From contig NC_081414.1 in the NCBI RefSeq assembly GCF_030272615.1, forward strand, positions 306,349,164 through 306,409,163: 60,000 bases of DNA, in the 5' to 3' direction. This DNA is from Cryptomeria japonica (taxonomy: Eukaryota > Streptophyta > Pinopsida > Cupressales > Cupressaceae). The position numbers and the translations under genes are program-made. How positions within the stretch are numbered: position 1 is the first letter of the stretch; each line of letters starts with the position of its first letter. Shown in pieces: positions 34,222 to 45,066 of the stretch. Below the pieces are notes generated by a model. The model was not told the DNA's origin. It saw only the letters and a list, made by a program, of their open reading frames with translations, and did no database searches.

Positions 34222-35477
34222 ATCTATATGCCTTGCTTCTAGTTGAATAACCAAGAAATATTCCTTCATCACTTCTAGGATCAAATTTGCCAATAGACTT
34301 ATCTCTCCTAATATAGCATTTTCTTCCAAATATTCTGAAATATTTAAGAGTAGGAATATGACCAAACCATAGTTCATAAGGGGTCTTACCAGTTTCATCT
34401 TTCATGTGAACTCTATTGAAAGTATAAACTATTGTATTTACTAGTTCTCTCCAGTACATATGAGGTAGATTTGCTTCCATTAACATGGTTCTTATTGCAT
34501 CTAGTATTGTTTTGTTCTTCCTTTCCACAACTCCATTCTGCTAGGGTTTCCGGGGTGCTGATAGTTGTCTTTTGATTGCATTCTCTTCACATTATGCATT
34601 TAATTCCCTAGATGTGAATTCTCCTCCTTGATAAAATCTCAAACATTTGATTTTCTTGTTGGTTTCATTCTCTACCATTGCCTTGTATATCTTGAATCTC
34701 CCAAAAGCTTTTGATTTCTCCATGGGAAAAGTAACCCAACACATTCTAGAATAATCATCAATTATTAGGATAAAGTATCTATCACCCCAAGGACTTCTTG
34801 TTCTTGCTGGACCACATAAATTAGTATGAATTAAATCAAGAATATTATTGGATTTCTCATAAATGCTCAAATGTTGTTCTAACTTGCTTTCCCATTTGAC
34901 ATTCCTTACATACTAGATTATGAGGTTTCAAAATTTTAGGTAAATCCCTTACTACCCTGGTTGAACTGATCTTTACAATGCAATCAAAATTCACATGACA
35001 GAGTCTTTTATACCATAACCAACTTTCATCAATCTGAGCAACCAAACATGTCTTATTGTTGGTATTCAAATGAAAGATATTACCTTTAGTCTAATTATCG
35101 GTTGCAATCTCCAATCCAGTTTGGTTTATGATTTTGCATTTTCCATTCTTGAATTGTAATTGAAATCCTTTTTCCACTAACTGACCAACACTCAAAAGAT
35201 TATGTTTTAAACCTTCAACATAATAAACATTGTCAGTATTGTGCTTACCATCCAAAGATATAGTGCCTCTTCCTTTGATCACACAAGCTTTGTCATCTCC
35301 AAATCTTAGTTGACCTCCATGATATTCTTGTAATGATAAGAATTTACTTTTATCACCAGTAATATGATGTGAGCATCCACTATCAATGATCCATTCATCC
35401 TTTTCTTTAATTTTTGTTGCTAATGCCTGCCCTACTAGTTTGACAACAGGTGTTGGTTGATATTCTTTTATTGCAAT
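34222..35477 (-). pseudogene. Element B protease and integrase
   Basis: From 35477 down: IIDSGCSHHITGDKSKF, an intact aspartic protease box (about 35370-35400); GLKHNLLSVGQLVEKGF (35091-35282); GAG-pre-integrase zinc region WYKRLCHVNFDC to CKECQMGKQ (34857-35069). The integrase reads HTNLCGP where HTDLCGP is usual and LRFYQGGEF where a D is expected, so two catalytic Asp positions appear lost. Then MERKNKTILDAIRTML, KTPYELWFG and DEGIFLGYSTRSKAYRCY follow. Stops occur between the pieces. It is bounded by the G1 solo LTR and the G2 3' LTR. Confidence 0.9.
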
Positions 35478-36946
35478 TGTAGATCAAGAATTTGGGAAAA
35501 CATCAAAGCAAATAGAAATTAGCTAGCCACAAAGCCAAATTACAATGAAATAAATCCTAATTACAATCAATAGAAGAATTGAAAACAAGACACTCAAAAT
35601 AAATGAAAATCCATCACCAATGCCTCTTTCAATTGACCTCCATTGTTCTCCTTTCTCCTCCAAATAGTGGATTTGTGTGGATCTCACCTACAAGTGCAAA
35701 AGCATGAAGCAAGATTGATTTTGATAGCACGAGGATACTAGAAGTGTGGTTGATTGATCTCCTTTGATTGAAGAAACTCATCCAATTTATAGACAAATTC
35801 GAGAGAGGACAAGATTAGCATGAAATTGATATTAGAGGCAATTGATTTCAAAAATGGCAAAATTGAGTTGAAGGAAGAAGCTTATGACACCTTCTATGTC
35901 ATGAATTATGACATATTGCCAATGCAAAGGTTAGAGGACTAAAAGCCTATGACATCTTCCTATGCCAATGGTATGACACATGAGAAATTCATGCTTCCAC
36001 CAAAGCACAAAAATAGGGAGAGACTAGAGAGGAATTGATTAGGTGGAAATTGAATTTAGCAAATTAGAAAATGAGGTGGAAATTAGGAATTAGGAAAAAT
36101 TAGAAATGATGAAATAGAAATTAGGTGAATTAATTAATAGGTTTTCATCCATTAATTAATTCATGAAAGAGACCTAGGACTAAATAAATAGATTTATTTA
36201 ACCCACAAAGAATAAGAAAAGGATTAAATCAACAAATCATAAAACCCTAGAAATAAGAGGACAAGGAATTAGGTTAAGACAACAAGAAATTAATGTAGGT
36301 TCGATCATGATTCTGACTGTCAAAGCACCAATGTTGATAAATGATTAAAATTGTTTGACAAAAAAAATCAATGACAAATTGACCAAGATTGACAAGGAGA
36401 TCAAATTGATAAGCGCCAATTGACATGATTGAAGAGGACAAGGATCGATGATGAATCGATCACAAAATGACAAAATTGGCAAGGGACAAGGGTCGATGAC
36501 GAATCGATCACAAAATGACGAGATTGACAAGGACAAGGATCGATGACGAATCGATCGCAAAATGATGAGATTGACAAGGACAAGGATCGATGATGAATCA
36601 ATCGCAAAAATGATGATATTTGACAAGGATAAGGATTGATGATGAATCGATCTCAAAATGATGAGATTGACAAGGACTAGGATCGATGACGAATCGATTG
36701 CAAAATGACAAAATTGACAAGGACAAGGATCGACCAAAATCATGACTGAAGATTGTTATTGACAAGACCTAATTCGAACACGATAAAAATGAGGAATGCA
36801 GAAGAAGGACTCGATGCTCACAAATGATAAAGACCAAGTGTGCAACATAGAAGAAATGTTAATGCGATGCAAGAACCCTAAAATAAGGCAATGCACAAAT
36901 GTTAAAGTATGACTCCGCAAGCATTGACCATTTTTAGATGTCTACA
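35478..36946 (-). repeat. 3' LTR of G2
   Basis: 1,469 bp; on the minus strand TGTAGACATC...GATCTACA, an inverted TGTAGA/TCTACA terminus. Collinear with 51873-53339 with moderate divergence. Carries the 47-bp subrepeats (36440-36735). Confidence 0.93.
36440..36735 (-). repeat. 47-bp U3 subrepeats, G2 3' LTR
   Basis: About six copies of a 47-bp unit on the plus strand: GACAAGGACAAGGATCGATG, then ACGAATCGATCGCAAAATGA and a short tail. Successive GGATCGATG cores lie at 36537 and 36584, giving the exact period. The unit contains two overlapping ATCGAT palindromes. The 5' LTR has a matching array. Confidence 0.9.
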
Positions 36947-36963
36947 TTTTGCCCCTCTTTGAG
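36947..36963 (-). promoter_or_regulatory. Polypurine tract of G2
   Basis: Minus strand AAAGAGGGGCAAAA directly before the 3' LTR start TGTAGA. It is purine apart from one C and at the right place for plus-strand priming. Confidence 0.88.
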
Positions 36964-37899
36964 ATAATGCGACTCTAAGCGCTGTTTCAAAGAACAATAA
37001 TGAAAATGCCCCAGACAATAACGATGACATATGCATGCCCCCTCGAGGAATTGGCCAGAAAAATCCAGAAAAGAGGCCAAGTGATCGATAAGAATGAAAG
37101 AAGATGATAGGTTCAAATGGATCAAAAATCGGAGGTTAGATGCACAAATTACAAGCAGTGGAAGGCATAAAAGACTGCGACCATCATGAGATGGAGAGCA
37201 TGCATGTCCATCTAGGTACTAACAAAGATCTATATAAGAGACAAGGAGAATGAAAAGAGTTCATTTACACTGGCCAAAGTGGAGGAGTTGTTGCTCAGGA
37301 AAAAGACCCTTGCAGAGAGATGGCAAACATTCCAATGGCAGATCACCTTGGGGAATTGTACGCACCTACAGATGACCGGACGATGTAGGAGAAGCGATAT
37401 GTAGCTCAAAAACTCATATGGTCAATTTCATGCATTTGGCTTGATTGCGGGACATTGCGAGGCCCATAGGGGAAGGAAAAAGGGAGACCTACGCCTGTGT
37501 GGGCACATTTTGTGCCTGTGTAAATAGGTTCTGCACCTATGTAAGGTACACAGGTGCAACTTGATGCTACATAGGTGCAAGACAGGGTACACAAGCGCAG
37601 TTGTGCACTTAGGACACTAATTTGACCAAAAATAGTGCACAAATGATCCCAAAAAGAGGGATAAGGGTAGGATAGGTAAAAATAGATAAGAAAAACCATG
37701 ATTGGTGCATGAAACAAGGAAATGCAGCCCTTAGGAGAAAACCCTAAAACTGACAGTTTGTGTCCCAATTGTGATGCAGAATCAACAATATCCATTGATC
37801 GCGTGGGAGAGCAGACCCGACTACTTCATGTTGTGACATAGACTCAGGAGTACGGAAAAAGATACCTTAGTAGGACTTGGATTATACTATATTACTTAC
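36964..37899. other. G2 region between the PPT and the antisense ORF
   Basis: About 0.9 kb of non-coding sequence. It contains a block (37485-37600) of the same CTGCGCCTGTGT-type units found downstream of the PBS, in minus orientation within the element. If the antisense ORF was ever expressed, its promoter should lie here; I see no specific motif I would defend. Confidence 0.55.
37485..37605 (-). repeat. Leader-type ~21-bp repeats near the 3' end of G2
   Basis: Plus strand shows GCCTGTGTGGGCACATTTTG, TGCCTGTGTAAATAGGTTCTG, CACCTATGTAAGG, then the reverse-oriented ACACAGGTGCA, ACATAGGTGCA and ACACAAGCGCAG. The units are therefore present in both orientations within about 120 bp, forming a loose inverted arrangement. 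Confidence 0.7.
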
Positions 37900-39670
37900 A
37901 TGCCCGAGATTAGGGCAAACACAGGACTTCTCACCGCATTGGCCGAGCGATGGCATTCAGAGACTTCCTCTTTTCATCTTCCGACTAGAGAGGTGACTGT
38001 GACACTAGAGGTCGTGTGGCATATCCTCCACATTTTGTTTCATGGGGAGATGGTTGTGTATGACCTAGTGACAGGGAGAGAATATTTGTGTAGATTATTC
38101 GAGTGCGACACAGATGACCCTGATAGCATAGAGAGGGAGATTGGCTGGGAGACCATGGCAGTAGAGTATGATCAGTGATATGTGGTGATAGCAGTGGTTA
38201 TGGCATGCCTATTAGTAGGTGACAGACAAGGACATGGATTCCCTATTGGATGGGGAAGAGTGCTAGAGCGGATGGCAACAGAGGGGACTGTATATGCATG
38301 GGGACCATGTGTGCTTGCCATGCTATATTTTTCAGTTGCATCAGATAGCATATCAGAGGGTACAAACTTTGAGTTGTGGGGTCACACTTTTATAGGTATG
38401 GGCATTTGAGCACATAGCCATATGTCGGACGATTGCAGAGAGATAGGTAGTACCACATTGACCATATGTATACTGCTATGGGGGAACACTGAGACAGGGT
38501 CCATTCGGATACATATTGTATTGGCGACATGAGCTAGACAGATTGAGAGATTTCACATGGAGGCCATATCATGATTGCCTTGGAGGGTTAGACAATAGTG
38601 ATGAGCTACACTATTGCAGATAGGAGAGATACTTGATTGAATGACCAGTGAATCGCCAAAGAGTGATTGAGATGTATCTACCAGAGAGAGTCAGATGACA
38701 GTTTGGAGAGAGACAGGATGTACCGATAGGGACTGCACACTTTGCCCGATCTCATAGAGAGACAAGTCAGTGGGGGAGGATGATTTAGCCACACATAGCA
38801 TATACCGACTTCACATAGCTACAACGGAGAAAGTGGGATTGGAGATCAGATGTTGTAGATGCCAGGACAACAGAGGAGTATGAGCAATGGTTTGCACGAT
38901 GGCAGCCAGTACCATTGATGGATCCTAATATTTCGGTACCTAGGAGACAAGAGGACTTCCCACTCACTGGAGAAGAGGAGGAAGATGATGAGGATGGAGA
39001 TAATGAGGAGGGAGATGATGAGGATGAGGGAGATGAGGATGAGGAGGATGAGGATGAGGATGAGGGGGATGAGGATGAGGCTGAGGAGGATGAGGATGAG
39101 GCTGAGGAGGATGATGAAGGAGAGGATAGTCCAAGGTGCATGCAGAGAGATGAGCCAGATCCAGTAGATCATGAGTCATTGCAGGATATACCCATAGGGC
39201 AGAAGATAGCTAGCATAGAAGAGATGGAGATATGCAGGGCCACCATAGTGAGTCAGCATGATCACATTGCTACATTGGAGAGATAGAATTTCATCTTGAG
39301 GATAGAGATAACCAGGCTAACAGAGTCTCAAGATACAGCGATAGCCCAAGCACAGCAAGTAGAGTAGAGAGTGACCGAGTATGTTGGGTCGATTAGGGAT
39401 GCTAGTGCACGTGAGATGGCACAGATGTTATTAGAGGTAGGAGATGAGATGCACCATTTGAGGGCTTTATATGAGAGTGTAGTTCCACCAGAGCAGACAG
39501 CAGCTTCATATCAGTCACAATCGAGGATAGAGAGTAGGCCATGCCCTCAGAGGTCAGTGAGCAGCATGGGGGTGAGTGGACCTAGGAGACCAACACAGCC
39601 AGGACCAGGGACAGGAGGGGCTTCATCCTCGAGACATAGTAGGGATGAGGAGGACAGAGGGAGCACCTAG
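37900..39670 (+). pseudogene. Antisense plant-mobile-domain ORF carried by G2 (broken)
   Basis: Plus strand, opposite to G2 gag-pol. It starts MPEIRANTGLLTALAERWHS, then FHLPTREVTVTLEVVW, the entry signature of the aminotransferase-like plant mobile domain (MAIN/MAIL1 family). Further on are GYILYWRHELDRL, MYLPERVR and QFGERQDVPIGTAHF, followed by TTEEYEQWFARWQPVPL. A long Asp/Glu run (38970-39125) comes next, then a helical Glu/Gln tail, ending about 39670. About 590 codons if intact. Stops at 38179, 38407 and several in 38600-38800, plus a frame change, break it. Antisense extra ORFs between pol and 3' LTR are known in Tat elements, and this domain is known to be carried by plant transposons. 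I infer capture from a host or element copy. Confidence 0.8.
38970..39125 (+). repeat. GAGGAT-type trinucleotide-rich tract in the antisense ORF
   Basis: A purine-rich run of GAG, GAT and GAA codons encoding an almost uninterrupted acidic stretch on the plus strand. Repeat slippage probably expanded it. An acidic linker after the mobile domain is plausible, but its length here is likely due to the microsatellite. Confidence 0.85.
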
Positions 39671-41553
39671 TGATAGAGGCACATGCTCTTTATGATAGAG
39701 ACATATATAGTTTGGCATTATGTACTCAGCCTGCGGGTCATACTTAGGACAGCCAGTCCAATTTTGTACTCCGATATTGTTTTGATATATGATATGATAT
39801 GCATCTATATGATGGGATGCAATGTGTTATGGCTTATGTTTACTTTCCATGTATGGATGTCTTATGCACTGTCTATGTACTATCTTTGGAACATGTATCA
39901 ATGTTGTTTATGTTTTTGGATGCATTTATAAGATGAAATGGATAAAATGATTTTGCATGGACTTGATATAATGCAAATGTACTAATCAATAAATGTAGTA
40001 TGTAGCTTATATTTTGGAGATCGGAGAACTAGACCAAACGGATTGCCCAGACTAATAGAAGAAATGTTAGTAAGAAGAAGTTAGATAGAAGATAGTAAGA
40101 GATGAAGGAAAACTTGCTTTCACAAATGCACATAAGTAGGTGAGAACCTTTATTTATTGTAGCAAAGAAGATGCAGAGCATCATGGCATTGAAGGCCAGA
40201 GCTAGAACACAACCCCTTTTGGAAAAGACAGACACATCGCACACAAGGAATGAGTGAAGCATCCTAGGGTGCCTACATCAAGGGTCGAGGTATGTGCAGC
40301 ATTCACAAAGCGAAAATACTTATCACAGACACCCAATGATATAGTTGCCCCAATTTGTGACAAACATTCCACAAACAACAAACACAACAAAAAAGGAAAG
40401 GAACCATGAACTATCTCGGTTACTCTAAATCACTCAGTGACATCATCGAGCAACATAGGAACATGATCAAAGCCAAAGATAAATTAGTAAAAAGATAAGA
40501 TGCACAAACTCAACCAAGTCAAACAAATAGTCTAATTGTCATTGTCAAAAGTGGAAAACAAGAATGATCATGTTGTATGGTTTTAGGGAATGCGGTACCC
40601 CGTCTAAGACAGGACACAGTCTAGTTTCGAGTATACAACACCTTGTATTAGACCCATGATAATGTTGACAAGGACCAATGATAACGTTGATGCTATTTTG
40701 ATTGATGTGACAACTGTGATCAGGTTGAATGCTTGCTTGGTCGAATAGTTTATCTGTTAATGCATGATTTCATTAAAGCACAATGTTTGATTGATTGTCG
40801 TTGGATGAATGCTTAGCAATCTATCTATGCACAAAGGGAACCATTTATTGACAGAATGCAAAATGCCAAAGAAATTGTTTTTGGATTGTGATGTCTTCCA
40901 CTTTGTAGGAATTTCGAGTTTTGTTTTGTTTTGTTTGTTTGTTTGTTTGTTTGTTTTCAGGACTTTATTTGACTTTCTAGGGATTTTTTTTTCAGGACAT
41001 TATTTGATTTTTAGGGATTTTTTCAGGACATTATATGATTTTTAGGGATTTTTTCAGGATATTATTTGATTTTTAGGGATTTTTTCAAGACATTATATGA
41101 TTTTTAGGGATTTTTTCAGGACATTATATGATAAGAAAGCTCCAGCCCGCACGTAGCAATAACTTCAGTAATTGATCATGACAATAGGCACGCACCCAAT
41201 GAAATTTTGAAAGACATATACAGCGACCAAGACTAAAACATATGCACAAGGACTGAAAATCTGAGTATGAAAGACGATGATGTTGACCAATCACAGACCT
41301 AGAACAGAACATTGGGTCAGGGCAAGGATAATTGTGATAAACCTGTGGGGGGACAGTACAGCTAGGAGTCATGATAGATAATGGAGCAATAATCTCTTAC
41401 TCATGGCACCTGTTTGCCAGGTTTTCACTAGAGGGTGAATTATTTTTCTTTACTTGTGTTCGTTTCACTTTTTCACTTTTTGTTTTGACTTTTTTTTTTT
41501 TGTATTATTATTTTTTTTTTCAGGATCATATTTGAAGAACTGCTAATAGAAAA
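39671..41553 (-). other. 3' non-coding region of G2 between integrase and the antisense ORF
   Basis: No credible coding frame. It is collinear with the G1 3' region (23748-25401): T-rich stretch 41460-41520, tandem array 40975-41130, and conserved unique stretches around 40020-40870. Converging transcription of pol and the antisense ORF would meet here. Confidence 0.75.
40920..41130 (-). repeat. T-rich tandem array in the G2 3' region
   Basis: A (GTTT)n run at 40922-40955, then about five copies of a ~30-bp unit GATTTTTAGGGATTTTTTCAG plus GACATTATAT. In minus reading the unit is CTGAAAAAATCCCTAAAAATC, comparable to the AAAATGTCCTGAAATAATCC units of G1 but with altered sequence. Confidence 0.85.
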
Positions 41554-42600
41554 CTATATCCAGTACTTTCGAAGGTGCATACTATTTACAGGATCAGACA
41601 GAGGTTCACCGTCTGGGGTTGCAAGCTGATATGCCCCCAAGCCATAGGCTACAATAACTATGAAAGGTCCAATCCAATTAGGCTCAAACTTTCCTTTGAT
41701 GATGTCAATAGATTGTGTATTCTTCGGGTTCGCCTTGAGGACCAAATCTCCCACTTCGAAGTGTCGCCCTTTGACCTTCTTATTATAAGAGTGACATAGA
41801 TAGTTTTGATATGCTTGCAAATGTGTCAAGGTTTTCTAACCTTTCTCATCTAACATCTCAAGCTGATGCAACCGAGAGACTCTATGCATCTCATCATCAA
41901 TCAAATGTTGCAGGGAAACACGCAAAGAGGGAATTTCCACTTCCAAGGGTAAAATGGCTTCTGCACCATACACCAAGGAATAAGGTGTTGTGCTAGTAGG
42001 TGTGCGGATGGAAGTGTGATAAGCCCATAGTGCTGGATTCAACTATATATGCCAATCTCAACTAGTGTCATTGACAACCTTTTACAGGATCTTAATGATG
42101 GTTTTATTTGATGCTTCGACTTGACCATTACTTTGTGGATAGTAAGGACTGGAGAAATGGTGTTGGGTGCAAAACTTTTCACAGAGTTCCTTGACATCTT
42201 TATTATTGAATGGACGGCCATTATCTGTGACAATTGCAAGGGGAACCCCATATCTGCATATGATATAATTCAGTAAAAACTTTGAAATTTGAACGCCAGT
42301 GATATAGGTCATGGGGATAGCCTGGATCCATTTTGTAAAGTATTATGTGGTTGTGATGATGAATTTGTGTCCGTTTGCTGATGTCAGGTGAATCTTGCCA
42401 ATAAGATCCAATCTCCATTGAGAAAAGGGCCACAGAGATATGATAGAGTGAAGTTCTTGGGCTAGCGCATGAAAGTAATTTCCATGTATTTGACATTTGT
42501 AGCATTTCTTGACAAAATCATGAGCATCCTTTTCCATAGTGGGCCAATAATATCTAGCATGAACCAACTTTTTAGCTAGACTCAGACCATTGAAATGGCA
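41554..42600 (-). pseudogene. G2 integrase
   Basis: From about 42650 down: HDGICGCHFNGLSLAKKL to CYKCQIHGNYF (zinc domain), then WRLDLIGKIHLTS with the first Asp. A stop falls at about 42340, just after HKFIITTT. VTDNGRPFNNKDV follows (second Asp), then NGQVEASNKTIIKI (Glu). A further break lies near 42050-42080. The C-terminal part reads VGDLVLKANPKN, WIGPFIVIVAYGLGAY and DPVNSMHLRKYW. All DDE residues are present, with two or three stops. Confidence 0.9.
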
Positions 42601-45066
42601 CCCACATATACCATCATGAACCTCACGTAAAGCCATTTGTGCCTCGTCAAAATCCAAACACCTGAGGAGGGTGTGGTCAAAAGAATGACGGTAAAGGGTG
42701 TTTGCGATGATGACATATTTGGTAGTTTGGCGTATGAAGGCTTGGTGTTGGTTAGAGGAAAGGTTAGGTGGTAAGGCTTGGGATTTCAAATATTGATAGA
42801 TGTCATTGTACCATAGGGAATTAGGACCAATAAGAGCACACATCACATCTACTATCAAAATTTCAAAAGAAGGGACAAGCAACTGTTCGACCAAAAATTC
42901 ACATCTGTCCATATTGTGGGGCATATTTAACATGGAAGCAATAGTTTCCATAGCATCTGCTGACTTGTTTTGTATTCTTGGAACTTGATTGAAATGGATA
43001 TCAGTAAATTTTGTCTTGAAGAAATCCACCATATGCTTGTAGGGAAGAATCTTTTCATCCTTCATTTCATAGTCATCATTCACTTGATGGATGACTAATT
43101 GGGAATCTCCATAGACTTGCAAATGTGTAATGTTCCAGTGGATTGCTACTCGGAGTCTTGTGACCAAAGCTTTGTATTCTACAATATTATTGGTGCAATG
43201 GAAATTTATTCTGTAGGATTTGGGAATAGCATCACCTTGAGGGGTGACAAACAATATACCTGCTCCGGACTTGAATTTGGTATGGGATCCATCAAAATAT
43301 AATTTCCATTCATTAGAAGATGTGACAGCAAAGACTGTTTCATCTGGAAAATCCATCAACATTGGTTGATCATCATGAATAGGTGCCTCTACAAGTTGAT
43401 CCGCTATGATTTTTCCTTTTATTGCCTTTCTCTCAATGTACTCAATATCAAACTCACTTAGGATCATAACCCACTTTGCTAGGTGACTTGTCAAAGCTGC
43501 CCTGCTAAGCAAGTATTTCGAGGGATCAATTTTTGCAACTAGCAATGTTTGATGATTTAACATATAGTGTCGAAGCTTCTGTTTTGCAAATACCACTGCT
43601 AAACATGCTTGCTCAATAGTTGAATAATTCAGCTCATAGCCTACTAGTGTCCGACTGATATAATAAATAGCCCATTCTTTGCCTTTCTCATCCTGTTGGG
43701 CTAAGAGAACTCCGAGTGTCATTTCAGTTGCAGAGATATACAATATGAATGGCTTCCCTTCTATAGGAGGCATTAGAATAGGTGGTGACAACAGATAATC
43801 CTTGAGAGTTTAAAAGGCTGATTGACATTGCTCAGTCCATTTAAAAGTGACACCTTTATGCAATAAATGCTGGAAGGGATGACATTTGTCTGCCAATTGA
43901 GCTATAAACCGGTGGATTGGCTGTAACTTCCCTTACAGACTTCTTAGTTGATGGAGATTGGAAGAAGGAGGCATATCCATTATTGCTTTAACATTTTTGG
44001 GGTCTACTTCGATGCCTCTGTGAGAAACAATGTACCCTAATAATTTGCCAGTTGTGACACCAAAGACACATTTCTTTGGGTTGAGTCTGAGCTTGTAGGT
44101 TTCCATTCGATCAAAGATTGGGCCAAGGATGGCTATATGACTATCTCTTGTGATGGATTTGCATAATAGGTCATCAACATAGTCTTCCATCAAAGTATGC
44201 ATAAAATCATGGAAAATTGGCATCATAGCTCTTTGATATGTTGCATTAGCATTTTTAAGACCAAAAGGCATCGAATTCCAGCATTAGGTACCCCAAGCAC
44301 ATGTGAATGCAGTCTTATGTTGATCTTCAGGAGCAATGCAAATTTGATTATATCTGGAAAAACCATCCATCAATGATAGCATCTCATATCCAATAGTCAT
44401 GTCAACTATGATGTCTATATTCGACAGTGGAAAATCATCTTTAGGGCATGCTTTATTAAGATCCCTAAAATTTGTACAAATTCTAATGCCCCCAGTTACA
44501 TTGCCAACTGGTACCAAATTTGAAATCCAATTTGCATAATCAATTGGTTTGATAAATCCCACATCTAATAATTTTTTGAGTTCTATTGTTACTAAGAGAG
44601 CCACCTGGGGATGCATCTTTCTGAGTTTTTGTTTGACGGGCTTGACATCTGATTTTAATGGCAAGTGATGAAGGACTAATTCTGGATCAAGGCTAGGCAT
44701 ATCTGCATAAGACCATACAAAACTAATCTTCTTTTCAAGAAAGAAATTGACAAAATCTATCTTTTCTTGTTTTGATAGAGAAGTAGTGAAATGAATGACC
44801 TTAGGGTTGTTAGGTGTACCCAAATTTATCTCTTCGGTCATTTCCACAAGAAATGTTGATTTATCCTGACTTGATGAGGGTATGTCCAATCTTCCACCTT
44901 TGGGCACCCCAGAGAGGTTTTCACCCATAGGTACGTCTTGTATTTTTACTTTTTCATGGTCAGAGAGTGCCTTACGGTTTTCACTCAAAGACCCATTCTT
45001 TTGAATTTTTACTTTTTCTTTTTCTTTTTCATTTTTTATGACTAGAAGATGGAGTCGACTCCCCAA
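42601..45066 (-). pseudogene. G2 RT, RNase H and second RNase H
   Basis: RT: LVPVGNVTGGIRICTNF, LMDGFSRYNQICIAPEDQ (44284-45066), then MPFGLKNANATYQRAM and an intact YVDD box (43933-44271). RNase H: FILYISATEMTLGVLLAQ and YELNYSTIEQACLAVVFA. The second RNase H is WKLYFDGSHTKFKSGAGILF to HLQVYGDSQLVIHQVN. The stretch from RNase H to integrase is one open frame of 482 codons (42343-43791). Breaks are at about 44275 and 43800-43930. IRICTNF replaces IRICIDF, a loss of the first RT Asp region residue compared with G1. Confidence 0.9.

Noticed and set aside
36345-36743. 132-codon minus-strand frame in the G2 3' LTR (also 52737-53024)
   Set aside because: Repeat-driven frame across the 47-bp units; not conserved in length between the two LTRs.
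38785-39179. Minus-strand Ser-, Pro/His- and Leu/Ile-rich open frames opposite the acidic tract
   Set aside because: They are antisense shadows of the GAG/GAT repeat in the plus-strand antisense ORF; the composition is dictated by the microsatellite.
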